This document shows positions 1 to 7,450 of a stretch of DNA of 10,000 nt, one piece after another (the stretch's first letter is position 1; the number at the start of each line of letters is the position of its first letter). The position numbers were made by a program, and so were the translations under genes. The notes beneath the pieces are model-generated. The model worked only from the letters and a program-made list of their open reading frames with translations. It ran no database searches and was not told the origin of the DNA. The DNA comes from Asticcacaulis sp. (GTDB taxonomy: Bacteria > Pseudomonadota > Alphaproteobacteria > Caulobacterales > Caulobacteraceae): NCBI RefSeq assembly GCF_020217185.1, contig NZ_JAIWNX010000235.1, forward strand, positions 1 through 10,000, in the 5' to 3' direction.

Positions 1-70
1 GGCCCACGTTCGCAAGGCGCACGTCGCGTCGCCCGAAACGCCGCAGATGGCGGATGAAAAGGTATCCTGA
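1..70 (+). CDS. 3' end of an upstream gene, probably plsX (partial)
   Basis: A reading frame enters from the left edge and ends with TGA at 68-70, two bases before the fabH start. Only 22 residues are visible (AHVRKAHVASPETPQMADEK, then VS), too few to recognise a family. In many proteobacteria the gene directly before fabH is plsX, the phosphate acyltransferase that makes acyl-phosphate for phospholipid synthesis. The near-contact with fabH suggests co-transcription. The name therefore rests on gene order alone. The sequence left of the window would settle it. Confidence 0.5.
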   Translation, partial: AHVRKAHVASPETPQMADEKVS

Positions 71-72
71 GC

Positions 73-1053
73 ATGAGCGTAACACGTACGGCGGTAACCG
101 GCGTCGGCGGTTATCTGCCTGAGACGGTCCTCTCTAACGAGGACTTCACCCGCATGGTGGATACCACGGACGAATGGATCGTGGCGCGCACCGGTATCCG
201 CAAGCGTCACAAGGCCGGTGAGGATCAACAGACCAGTGATCTGGCCGTCGAAGCGGCGAAGATCGCTCTTAAGGCAGCGGGGCGCACGATTGAGGATATC
301 GACCTCATCATCGTCGCCACCACCACGCCGGACATGACCTTTCCGTCCACCGCCTCCATCGTTCAGGCCAAGCTGGGCGTGCCGCGCGGCGCGGCCTTCG
401 ACGTGCAGGCGGTCTGTTCAGGCTTCGTCTATGCCCTGAGCGTGGCTGACGGGTTTGTCGCGCGCGGCCTGTCGAAATGTGCGCTGGTCATCGGGGCTGA
501 GGTGATGAGCCGCATCCTCGACTATACGGACCGTTCGACCTGCATCCTGTTCGGCGACGGGGCCGGGGCCGTGGTGCTGGAGCCCGTGCAAGGTAACGGC
601 ACAGCGCAGGACACGGGCATCCTCAGCTTTGACCTGCAATGCGACGGCTCGAAGACCGATCTTCTGTACGTCGATGGCGGGGTCTTTGATTCGGGGCAGC
701 GTGTCGGCAAGATTCGCATGCAGGGCAATCAGGTGTTCAAGCACGCCGTGCAGAAAATCTCCGAAGCCGCCGAATCGGCCATTCACAAGGCGGGTCTCGA
801 CCACAAGGCCGTGGACTGGTTCATCCCGCATCAGGCCAATCAGCGCATCCTTGACGGTGTAGCCGATCGTTTGGGGCTTGATCGTGAGAAGGTCATCTCG
901 ACCGTGGCCGAACACGCCAACACCTCAGCGGCCTCGATTCCGCTGGCCTGGTATGCCGGGATACAGGATGGACGGGTCAAAAAGGGCGATCTGGTGCTGA
1001 TCGAAGCGCTGGGCGGCGGCCTGACCTGGGCGGCGGCGGCGATCCGCCTGTAG
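73..1053 (+). CDS. fabH: beta-ketoacyl-ACP synthase III (FabH)
   Basis: FabH condenses acetyl-CoA with malonyl-ACP to start each round of type II fatty-acid synthesis in the cytoplasm. The 326-residue product has the usual family length and the full thiolase-fold catalytic triad: Cys115 in AVCSGF, His253 in IPHQANQRI and Asn283 in HANTSAASIP. Other family marks are DEWIVARTGI near residues 33-42, the GDGAGAVVLE loop at 161-170, and the C-terminal EALGGGLTWAAA. The ATG at 73 has a purine-rich ribosome site (AAAAGG, 57-62) inside the end of the preceding gene, so translation is probably coupled to it. The next gene, ihfA, is separated by a 122-base gap with its own candidate promoter. The assignment is secure; the substrate (acetyl-CoA rather than a branched primer) is inferred from the family and lineage. 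Confidence 0.97.
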   Translation: MSVTRTAVTGVGGYLPETVLSNEDFTRMVDTTDEWIVARTGIRKRHKAGEDQQTSDLAVEAAKIALKAAGRTIEDIDLIIVATTTPDMTFPSTASIVQAKLGVPRGAAFDVQAVCSGFVYALSVADGFVARGLSKCALVIGAEVMSRILDYTDRSTCILFGDGAGAVVLEPVQGNGTAQDTGILSFDLQCDGSKTDLLYVDGGVFDSGQRVGKIRMQGNQVFKHAVQKISEAAESAIHKAGLDHKAVDWFIPHQANQRILDGVADRLGLDREKVISTVAEHANTSAASIPLAWYAGIQDGRVKKGDLVLIEALGGGLTWAAAAIRL

Positions 1054-1067
1054 GGCCAACCGCATAT

Positions 1068-1090
1068 TGAGACGAAAATCTCATTTATTT
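1068..1090 (+). terminator. weak candidate terminator after fabH
   Basis: A five-base-pair stem TGAGA/TCTCA with the loop CGAAAA is followed by TTTATTT, 15 bases after the fabH stop codon. The stem is short and AU-rich, so it may only slow transcription or give partial read-through into ihfA. Confidence 0.3.
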
Positions 1091-1113
1091 GATGACAAGC
1101 CGCGTCCAACCCT

Positions 1114-1141
1114 TTGACGTGAACGGGAAAATGCGTATGGT
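1114..1141 (+). promoter_or_regulatory. candidate promoter for ihfA
   Basis: A -35-like TTGACG (1114-1119), a 16-base spacer and a -10-like TATGGT (1136-1141) lie 34 bases upstream of the ihfA start. The -35 matches the alphaproteobacterial housekeeping consensus closely and the -10 matches four of six positions. This would let ihfA be transcribed separately from fabH. It is read from sequence similarity only. Confidence 0.45.
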
Positions 1142-1175
1142 TCCCTCTGATGGATCATTCCGGAGGGGATTTGAT

Positions 1176-1478
1176 ATGAAAGCCACGACCCTGACCCGCG
1201 CCGAACTGTTCGAAGCGGTGCACAACGAACTGGGCCTGCCGCGTCAGGAATGCGCCGCTCTCGTCGAGCGTACTCTCGATCTGGTCATTGATTCGCTGGA
1301 AAAGGGCGAGACGGTCAAGCTGTCGGGCTTTGGCGTGTTTCAGGTCCGCGAAAAGAATGCCCGCGTGGGCCGCAACCCCAAGACGGGTAAGCCGGCGGCC
1401 ATTGATCCGCGCAAGGTCATCTCCTTCCGCGCCTCGCAGATCATGAAGGCGCGCGTCGATGCCGGCGTCGGCGAATAA
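1176..1478 (+). CDS. ihfA: integration host factor subunit alpha
   Basis: IHF alpha pairs with IHF beta to bind and sharply bend DNA, helping promoter architecture, replication and recombination. The ATG at 1176 is chosen because it follows a strong ribosome site (GGAGGGG, 1162-1168) at a normal spacing and gives 100 residues, the family's usual size; the frame stays open upstream to an ATG at 1089, but that extension is not family-like. Helices at the N-terminus (TLTRAELFEAVHNELGL) form the dimer body. The beta arm carries GRNPKTGKP at 65-73, with Pro68 as the expected intercalating residue. KLSGFGVFQVREK at 48-60 is the HU/IHF signature. Placement before a MerR-type gene and after fabH is as seen in other alphaproteobacteria. 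HU is the main alternative, but the early LTRAELFEAV and the ARVGRNPKTG arm favour IHF alpha. Confidence 0.94.
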   Translation: MKATTLTRAELFEAVHNELGLPRQECAALVERTLDLVIDSLEKGETVKLSGFGVFQVREKNARVGRNPKTGKPAAIDPRKVISFRASQIMKARVDAGVGE

Positions 1479-1500
1479 GTCGTAAAAAAGGCCAGTACAC

Positions 1501-2025
1501 GTGTCCAAGGGGCCTCTTGCCTTTCGCACCATTTCCGAAACCGCTGACGCGGTGGGTGTGCCCCAGCATGTGCTGCGGTTCTGGGAAACCAAGTTCACCT
1601 TTATCCGTCCGACCAAGCGCGCCGGGGGGCGGCGCTTCTACCGTCCGCAGGATATTGACCTGCTGATGGGGGTGAAGGTGCTGCTGCACGATCGCGGCTA
1701 CACGATTCGCGGCGTGCAGAAGCTGTACAAGGACGAGGGGCAAAAGGCGCTGCTGTCGGCCGGGCAGGGCGGCAGCACGGCCTTCATCCCGGCGGCGGAG
1801 GGGTACGCGGAGCCGGACGACGTGCCGATGGAGGTCGTATCCGCGCCGCCCTTACCGCGCAAAGTCATGGCCGACAGTGCCGAACCGGCGTTTGATTTTG
1901 AGGAAATGTCGGCCCTGCCCGTCGTTCGCGGCCTGAGCGAAGAGACGCGCACGCGGCTTCTGGCCATCGCTCAAAGCCTCGAAAACGCACAGAAAACCAT
2001 GCTGCGCAGCCTCAAGGGGCTCTGA
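1501..2025 (+). CDS. MerR-family transcriptional regulator, function unknown
   Basis: The 174-residue product starts at a GTG 22 bases after the ihfA stop, with a purine-rich site (AAAAAAGG, 1484-1491) in front. Residues 7-75 form a MerR-type winged helix-turn-helix: FRTISETADAVGVPQHVLRFW is the recognition region and GGRRFYRPQDIDLL the wing. After LLHDRGYTIRGVQKLYKDEG the sequence loses family similarity: a proline/alanine-rich linker (about 80-130) leads to a short helical end (about 140-174). The C-terminal part lacks the paired cysteines of metal-sensing MerR proteins and any effector domain I recognise. Known MerR proteins act as dimers on promoters with long spacers. The close spacing to ihfA suggests shared transcription and perhaps a role in nucleoid or cell-cycle control, which is inference. 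DNA-binding class is secure; the target is unknown. Confidence 0.85.
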   Translation: MSKGPLAFRTISETADAVGVPQHVLRFWETKFTFIRPTKRAGGRRFYRPQDIDLLMGVKVLLHDRGYTIRGVQKLYKDEGQKALLSAGQGGSTAFIPAAEGYAEPDDVPMEVVSAPPLPRKVMADSAEPAFDFEEMSALPVVRGLSEETRTRLLAIAQSLENAQKTMLRSLKGL

Positions 2026-2055
2026 TCCGCCGCATGTGAGCGGTGGAAAACGTCT

Positions 2056-2080
2056 GTGGCCTATTGCAGGCCGCTTTATT
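2056..2080 (+). terminator. candidate terminator of the ihfA-merR unit
   Basis: A seven-base-pair stem GTGGCCT/AGGCCGC (one G-U pair) with the loop ATTGC is followed by TTTATT, 30 bases after the merR stop. It overlaps the -35 region of the candidate promoter for the downstream tRNA gene. Confidence 0.45.
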
Positions 2081-2092
2081 CCTCTCTATAAG
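2064..2092 (+). promoter_or_regulatory. candidate promoter for tRNA-Pro(GGG)
   Basis: TTGCAG (2064-2069), 17 bases, then TATAAG (2087-2092). The -10 matches five of six consensus positions and the -35 only three. Transcription would begin near 2099 and leave about 35 bases of leader before the mature tRNA. The second tRNA-Pro gene has a similarly built candidate, which raises confidence a little. Confidence 0.45.
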
Positions 2093-2133
2093 CCGCGTTC
2101 TCCTTACCAGGGGAGGCCTCTGCGAAGAGGTGT

Positions 2134-2205
<72 letters not shown>

Positions 2206-2210
<5 letters not shown>

Positions 2211-2261
2211 TTTAAACACATAAGGGTCGCCCCGTCGGGCGGCCCTTATGTGTTTAAGGTC
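2206..2261 (+). terminator. long hairpin after tRNA-Pro(GGG), probable terminator or processing site
   Basis: TTAAACACATAAGGG (2212-2226) pairs exactly with CCCTTATGTGTTTAA (2243-2257). Six inner pairs (one G-U) close a CGTC loop. Beyond a two-base bulge, GACC at the tRNA 3' end (2206-2209) can also pair with GGTC (2258-2261). The stem therefore reaches about 25 pairs. No separate run of T follows, because the T-rich bases are inside the stem, so this is an atypical terminator. The 109 bases from 2262 to 2370 hold no gene that I can support. Confidence 0.6.
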
Positions 2262-2370
2262 TCCGCTCCAGGTTCCGAACCGCGAAGGCTCACAGATTTC
2301 GTAAGGCCTGCTCTCCGCGGCTATCCTCTCGTTTCTCCCCAACATACTGCATTTTTTTGACGGCAAAGGC

Positions 2371-2399
2371 TTGCGTGAGTTCCGGCGTTTCCGTATAGA
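2371..2399 (+). promoter_or_regulatory. candidate promoter for tRNA-Pro(CGG)
   Basis: TTGCGT (2371-2376), 17 bases, then TATAGA (2394-2399), about 70 bases upstream of the mature tRNA. The arrangement parallels the candidate ahead of the first tRNA-Pro (TTGC..., 17-base spacer, TATA..). The leader holds a small hairpin CCCTT/AAGGG (2443-2457). A nearby TTGACG at 2357-2362 has no -10 at a suitable distance. Confidence 0.4.
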
Positions 2400-2470
2400 G
2401 CGGCCTCCAGACGCAGACGACCGGTTTCGGGCGTGTGCGTGTCCCTTATTCAAAGGGATGCCTTCTTTGT

Positions 2471-2548
<78 letters not shown>

Positions 2549-2549
2549 C

Positions 2550-2594
2550 AAAACAAAACAGACGGTCCCATAAAGGACCGTCTGTTTTGTTTTT
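2550..2594 (+). terminator. bidirectional terminator between tRNA-Pro(CGG) and the convergent gene
   Basis: A perfect 19-base-pair stem (2550-2568 with 2575-2593) encloses the loop CATAAA. The GC-rich inner part is GACGGTCC/GGACCGTC, and the outer part pairs an A-rich arm with TGTTTTGTTTT, ending in five Ts. Read from the other strand it also ends in a T-rich tail and begins right at the stop codon of the convergent gene, so it can serve both units. Confidence 0.9.
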
Positions 2595-3126
2595 ACCATC
2601 GCTCACGGCGGTGATGATAATATTCCCGTTCGCGCCGCTCATAGCGATCGTACCGGTCATAGCGGTCGCGGTAGTAATAGCTGCGCGGGGCCGGATAATA
2701 GCGGGGGCCGTAGTAGCGCTCGCGATAGACATAATAGCCATCATAGCGCGGGCGCGATTCGTAATAGACGACGCCGTAGCCCGGCGGCGGGGGCGGCGGG
2801 TCGTAATAGCCGCTGCGCTCATAGGAATAGTAGCGGCCATCGTGGCAATCGACCGAGGCATTGCCCAAGGCTCCGCCCACCACGGCACCGACGGCGGCTC
2901 CGGCGACCGTATTGCCGCCGCGGTCATAGCGATGCGAGGAACCGTTGCCGATGGCGGCGCCGGCCAGAGCGCCGATCACCGCGCCTGTGGCGGTGGAGTT
3001 GGATTTGCGCTGATAGCAATAGCCATCATAGCCTTGTGCCGATGCCAGGGTGGGGGCGGCCAGACCGATAAGGCCGATCCCGATCAGGGCCAGCGGCAGA
3101 TGCCGTTGAAAAAAGGAGGGTTTCAT
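2593..3126 (-). CDS. exported glycine-zipper protein with Tyr/Arg-rich tail
   Basis: The 177-residue product begins with a lysine, a hydrophobic segment (about 9-28) and an Ala-Ser-Ala cleavage site near residue 30, a typical signal peptide. Residues 46-90 form a glycine-zipper double-helix hairpin: GAVIGALAGAAIGNG and GAAVGAVVGGALGN, separated by a polar turn. This domain is known from outer-membrane and periplasmic proteins such as the SlyB/17-kDa type. The tail (98-177) is low-complexity, with six prolines at 110-115, then tyrosine and arginine in dense alternation (24 Tyr in 80 residues) and a RYDRYDRYE repeat. Cys37 and Cys94 could form a disulfide; no lipobox is seen. The start follows AGGTGG (complement of 3131-3136). 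Function is unknown; an envelope-associated structural or stress role is inferred. The shared terminator at its 3' end faces the tRNA gene. Confidence 0.85.
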   Translation of the reverse strand: MKPSFFQRHLPLALIGIGLIGLAAPTLASAQGYDGYCYQRKSNSTATGAVIGALAGAAIGNGSSHRYDRGGNTVAGAAVGAVVGGALGNASVDCHDGRYYSYERSGYYDPPPPPPGYGVVYYESRPRYDGYYVYRERYYGPRYYPAPRSYYYRDRYDRYDRYERREREYYHHRRERW

Positions 3127-3178
3127 AATGCCACCTGGGGATATGTGCGTGGGATGACGCTATTGAGCGCCCGCCAAG

Positions 3179-3194
3179 CTGAACGGCATCTGAA
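3179..3194 (-). promoter_or_regulatory. phased TTCAG direct repeat upstream of the glycine-zipper gene
   Basis: Read on the minus strand, TTCAG occurs twice with an 11-base period (TTCAGATGCCGTTCAG), 53-68 bases before the start codon. An 11-base period fits tandem half-sites bound on one face of the helix by OmpR/PhoB-type response regulators. No convincing -35/-10 pair is visible for this gene, which would suit an activator-dependent promoter. The assignment is inferential. Confidence 0.3.
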
Positions 3195-3277
3195 TGGATT
3201 GCGGCGGAAATGCGCCGCATTTATAAGCGTCATTACGTCAGGTCGCGGACGATACAAGATTTATTGCATCAGACCCC

Positions 3278-3306
3278 TTGATCCTTTTGCGCTCTTGAGG
3301 CATAAG
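3278..3306 (+). promoter_or_regulatory. candidate promoter for rpmF
   Basis: TTGATC (3278-3283), a 17-base spacer and CATAAG (3301-3306), each matching four of six consensus positions. Transcription from here would give an rpmF leader of about 95 bases containing the hairpin at 3318-3337. The rest of the 282-base divergent region (3127-3408) shows no open frame that I can support. Confidence 0.35.
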
Positions 3307-3317
3307 GCGCGCCTTCC

Positions 3318-3337
3318 GACCGGACGAACAACCGGTC
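3318..3337 (+). other. hairpin in the rpmF leader
   Basis: GACCGG (3318-3323) and CCGGTC (3332-3337) form an exact six-base-pair stem with an eight-base loop. A second, weaker pairing AGGCT/AGCCT (3360-3364 with 3382-3386) lies nearer the start codon. There is no T run after either, so they are not terminators. A role in translation control of L32 or in RNA stability is possible but not shown. Confidence 0.35.
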
Positions 3338-3408
3338 AACACATCATTCTACGCTTGAAAGGCTTGGGTAAAAGCTTATCGAGCCTCACTTGAAAAAGAG
3401 AGTCGGAC

Positions 3409-3591
3409 ATGGCCGTACCTAAGCGGAAAGTATCCCCCTCGCGGCGCAACATGCGTCGCTCGCACCACGCGCTCGGCGCCAACTCGTATGTGGAAGACAA
3501 GGACACCGGCGAACTGCGCCGTCCGCACCACATCGACCTGAAGACCGGCATCTACAAGGGCCGTCAGGTGATTACGCCGAAAAAGGACTAA
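3409..3591 (+). CDS. rpmF: 50S ribosomal protein L32
   Basis: L32 is a small basic protein of the large ribosomal subunit. The 60-residue product has the standard start [20 protein letters not shown], the middle stretch [20 protein letters not shown], and the normal family length. It is the zinc-free form, without the cysteine pairs found in some L32 proteins. The ribosome site is AAAGAGAG (3395-3402) six bases before ATG. It stands alone between a divergent gene and a strong terminator; in many other bacteria rpmF is followed by plsX-fabH, but here that cluster is about 3 kb upstream. The assignment is secure. Confidence 0.97.
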   Translation: MAVPKRKVSPSRRNMRRSHHALGANSYVEDKDTGELRRPHHIDLKTGIYKGRQVITPKKD

Positions 3592-3618
3592 CCGCCTTTA
3601 TCGACCGAAGATATAAAG

Positions 3619-3645
3619 ACGCGGCGCCTCAGGTGCCGCGTTTTT
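3619..3645 (+). terminator. rpmF terminator
   Basis: A ten-base-pair stem ACGCGGCGCC/GGTGCCGCGT (one G-U pair) with the loop TCA is followed directly by a run of five Ts at 3641-3645. This is a classic intrinsic terminator that separates rpmF from the phosphatase gene. Confidence 0.88.
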
Positions 3646-3663
3646 GATTCCGGAAGGCCTTTC

Positions 3664-5656
<1,993 letters not shown>

Positions 5657-5664
5657 AACCGGAA

Positions 5665-5693
5665 CCGGCCTCTCAACGGCTGGGACGTTTTTT
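5665..5693 (+). terminator. first terminator after eno
   Basis: A six-base-pair stem CCGGCC/GGCTGG (one G-U pair) with a seven-base loop is followed, after GACG, by six Ts at 5688-5693. It begins nine bases after the eno stop. A stronger hairpin follows, so the two act in tandem. Confidence 0.5.
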
Positions 5694-5709
5694 ACAAATC
5701 TGCCAAAAA

Positions 5710-5743
5710 GAGCGGCGCAGGTGTCCTGCGCCGCTCGCGTTTT
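5710..5743 (+). terminator. second, strong terminator after eno
   Basis: A perfect 12-base-pair stem GAGCGGCGCAGG/CCTGCGCCGCTC with a three-base loop TGT is followed by GCG and TTTT. It should isolate eno from ftsB. Confidence 0.85.
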
Positions 5744-5777
5744 ATGATAAATTCTTTCAGTTGAAGTGACATGTTCG

Positions 5778-5792
5778 GTAACAGTTTGTTAA
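5778..5792 (+). promoter_or_regulatory. possible CtrA-binding box upstream of ftsB
   Basis: GTAA (5778-5781), seven bases, TTAA (5789-5792) followed by ACC. The known CtrA consensus in Caulobacterales is TTAA-N7-TTAA, so there is one mismatch in the first half. It lies about 60 bases before the ftsB start and after the eno terminators, a sensible place for a promoter element. An AAAAAT (5806-5811) downstream could serve as a weak -10. Confidence 0.35.
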
Positions 5793-5850
5793 ACCGACGC
5801 GGCCAAAAATCCCTCCTGTCAATGTGGTCCGTCCAGAAGGGGCGAAAGTC

Positions 5851-6165
5851 GTGATTCAGAAACTGAGGCCCTATTTGCCTACCGCGATCATCGCTATATT
5901 TCTGACCTACTGCGGCGTACAGTATTTGACTGGCGACAAAGGGTTCTTTTCGCAGGAAACCCGTCAGGTTGAGCTGGCCGAAAAGCAAAAGCTGCTGGCT
6001 GATCTTGCCGCTGAGCGGCAGGACCTTGAAGCCCGCGCCCGTTATTTGAGAACCGATAATCTTTCCAAAGAATTGCTTGAAGAACGCGCCCGCGTTCTCC
6101 TGGGGCTCAATGCCCCTAACGAATACGTGATCCGTGATCACATCGCCCCTGCGCGCAATTCCTGA
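5851..6165 (+). CDS. ftsB: FtsB/DivIC-type septum formation protein
   Basis: FtsB is a small bitopic membrane protein that joins FtsL and FtsQ in the divisome and helps activate septal peptidoglycan synthesis. I chose the GTG at 5851 because GAAGGGG (5836-5842) sits eight bases ahead; another in-frame GTG at 5824 has no ribosome site. The 104-residue product has a short basic N-terminus (MIQKLRPYLP), one membrane segment (about 10-26), then a charged coiled coil (about 36-82; ELAEKQKLLADLAAERQDLE) and the family's C-terminal pattern LLEERARVLLGLNAPNEYVI. Position between eno and pdhA matches the place of septum-formation-initiator genes in alphaproteobacteria. Sequence similarity among these proteins is low, so the FtsB name rests on topology, size and gene order. 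Confidence 0.85.
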   Translation: MIQKLRPYLPTAIIAIFLTYCGVQYLTGDKGFFSQETRQVELAEKQKLLADLAAERQDLEARARYLRTDNLSKELLEERARVLLGLNAPNEYVIRDHIAPARNS

Positions 6166-6237
6166 GTCCGCAAGGGGACTTTACGTCAGCCTGGGCTTTG
6201 CCTAAGAGAAGTCCTGACGTGAATTCAGGCGGTTTTT
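6165..6237 (+). other. set of mutually exclusive hairpins after ftsB, ahead of pdhA
   Basis: Four pairings share bases and cannot all form: AGTCC/GGACT (6165-6169 with 6176-6180), GGACTT/AAGTCC (6176-6181 with 6209-6214), ACGTCAG/CTGACGT (6183-6189 with 6214-6220) and CCTGA/TCAGG (6213-6217 with 6225-6229). The last is followed by CGG and five Ts (6233-6237) and resembles a weak terminator. It could simply end the ftsB transcript, or act as an attenuator-like switch before pdhA. The stems are short, so chance is a real alternative. Confidence 0.3.
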
Positions 6238-6346
6238 GACGAACCCTGAGATTCCGGTGGCCCTGCTGCCGGATTTCCCACGGGATCACCAGAACTGACT
6301 GCATCCCCCTCTATGGGCGGCCGGCCCTGTTGTGCCGGTGCGCGCT

Positions 6347-6377
6347 CGAACGTCTTTTTGACCGGCTGCGAACGTCT
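6347..6377 (+). promoter_or_regulatory. 22-bp-spaced direct repeat upstream of pdhA
   Basis: CGAACGTCT occurs exactly at 6347-6355 and again at 6369-6377, a period of 22 bases or about two helical turns. A -35-like TTGACC (6358-6363) lies between the copies, but no good -10 stands at 16-18 bases from it. The pair could be an operator for the pdh operon. The remainder of the gap from 6238 to 6346 shows no gene and no structure that I can support. Confidence 0.3.
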
Positions 6378-6427
6378 CTGCCTGCGGGTAAGACGCGAGT
6401 GGCACGATTAACCCCAGGGAGGTTTCC

Positions 6428-7444
6428 ATGGCGCGCGCCGCCAAGGCCACTGACACCGGAACGACGGGTTCCGCCAAACGCAATGTCTCCAAAGACGAAC
6501 TCCTGAAATATTACCGTGAGATGGTTCTCATCCGCCGCTTCGAAGAGCGTGCGGGTCAGCTCTACGGCATGGGTCTGATCGGGGGCTTCTGCCACCTGTA
6601 CATCGGTCAGGAAGCCGTCGCTGTGGGCATGGAGGCCGCCTCTATCGACGGCGATCAGGTCATCACCGGTTACCGCGACCACGGCCACATGCTGGCCGCC
6701 GGTATGGACCCCAAGGCCGTTATGGCTGAGCTGACCGGCCGCATTGGCGGCTCGTCGAAGGGTAAGGGCGGGTCGATGCACATGTTTGACATCGAAACCG
6801 GCTTCTTCGGCGGTCACGGCATCGTTGGCGCTCAGGTGTCGCTGGGGACGGGTCTGGCCTTTGCCGACTGGTACCGCAACAATGGCAATGTCTCCTTCAC
6901 CTATTTCGGTGACGGTGCGGCCAACCAGGGTCAGGTCTATGAAAGCTTCAACATGGCGAAGCTGTGGAACCTGCCGGTCGTCTATGTGATTGAAAACAAC
7001 GAATACGCCATGGGCACGGCTCTCGCCCGCGCCTCGGCCACGACCAACCTGTCGCAGCGCGGTGCGTCGTTCGGCATCCCCGGCGAAACCGTGGACGGCA
7101 TGGACGTGTTCGCGGTGAAGGAAGCCGCTGAGCGCGCCGCCGAATACGCCCGTTCGGGCAAGGGTCCGTACATTCTGGAAATGAAGACGTATCGCTATCG
7201 CGGTCACTCCATGTCCGACCCGGCCAAGTACCGCAGCAAGGAAGAGGTCGATGAGGTCAAGACGACCCGCGACCCGATCGACCACATCAAGACGATGCTG
7301 GAGCAGGCGGGTGTCGAAGAGGCCGAGATCAAGGCCATCGACAATGAAATCAAGGCGATCGTTATGGAGGCCGTCGAGTTCGCTCAGACCAGCCCCGAAC
7401 CCGATCCGTCCGAACTGTACACCGACGTTTATCTTGAGGCCTGA
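6428..7444 (+). CDS. pdhA: pyruvate dehydrogenase E1 component, alpha subunit
   Basis: The E1 alpha subunit binds thiamine diphosphate and, with E1 beta, decarboxylates pyruvate and passes the acetyl group to lipoyl-E2. The 338-residue product has the thiamine-diphosphate motif GDGAANQGQVYES (161-173) running to the closing NN at 190-191. It has the YRDHGH loop (82-87), the GKGGSMHMF segment (112-120) and the active-site loop YRYRGHSMSDPAKYRS (255-270) with His260, Ser261 and Ser263. Residues 1-20 are a low-complexity leader, common in this lineage. The start follows a strong AGGGAGG (6416-6422). It is the first gene of a tight operon: pdhB begins six bases after the stop. Branched-chain 2-oxoacid E1 alpha is the alternative family, but the neighbouring lipoyl-E1 beta and E2 favour pyruvate. 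Confidence 0.97.
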   Translation: MARAAKATDTGTTGSAKRNVSKDELLKYYREMVLIRRFEERAGQLYGMGLIGGFCHLYIGQEAVAVGMEAASIDGDQVITGYRDHGHMLAAGMDPKAVMAELTGRIGGSSKGKGGSMHMFDIETGFFGGHGIVGAQVSLGTGLAFADWYRNNGNVSFTYFGDGAANQGQVYESFNMAKLWNLPVVYVIENNEYAMGTALARASATTNLSQRGASFGIPGETVDGMDVFAVKEAAERAAEYARSGKGPYILEMKTYRYRGHSMSDPAKYRSKEEVDEVKTTRDPIDHIKTMLEQAGVEEAEIKAIDNEIKAIVMEAVEFAQTSPEPDPSELYTDVYLEA

Positions 7445-7450
7445 TCCCAG

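Noticed and set aside
1089..1175. N-terminal extension of IHF alpha by 29 codons.
   Set aside because: The upstream ATG lacks a ribosome site, the extension covers the likely promoter, and the start at 1176 gives the standard 100 residues after GGAGGGG.
3201..3218. Inverted repeat GCGGCG/CGCCGC between the glycine-zipper gene and rpmF.
   Set aside because: It has a six-base loop but no T run on either side, and short GC-rich repeats are expected by chance at this base composition.
2587..3393. A 268-codon plus-strand frame with a hydrophobic, Ile/Val/Ala-rich product that looks like a membrane protein.
   Set aside because: It is the antisense shadow of the Tyr- and Arg-rich glycine-zipper gene, whose codons read as Ile, Val and Ala on the other strand. 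It starts inside the terminator and has no ribosome site, while the minus-strand product has a proper signal peptide and domain.
6236..6241. TTGACG as a -35 element for pdhA.
   Set aside because: No -10-like sequence stands at 15-19 bases downstream, so I do not call a promoter here.
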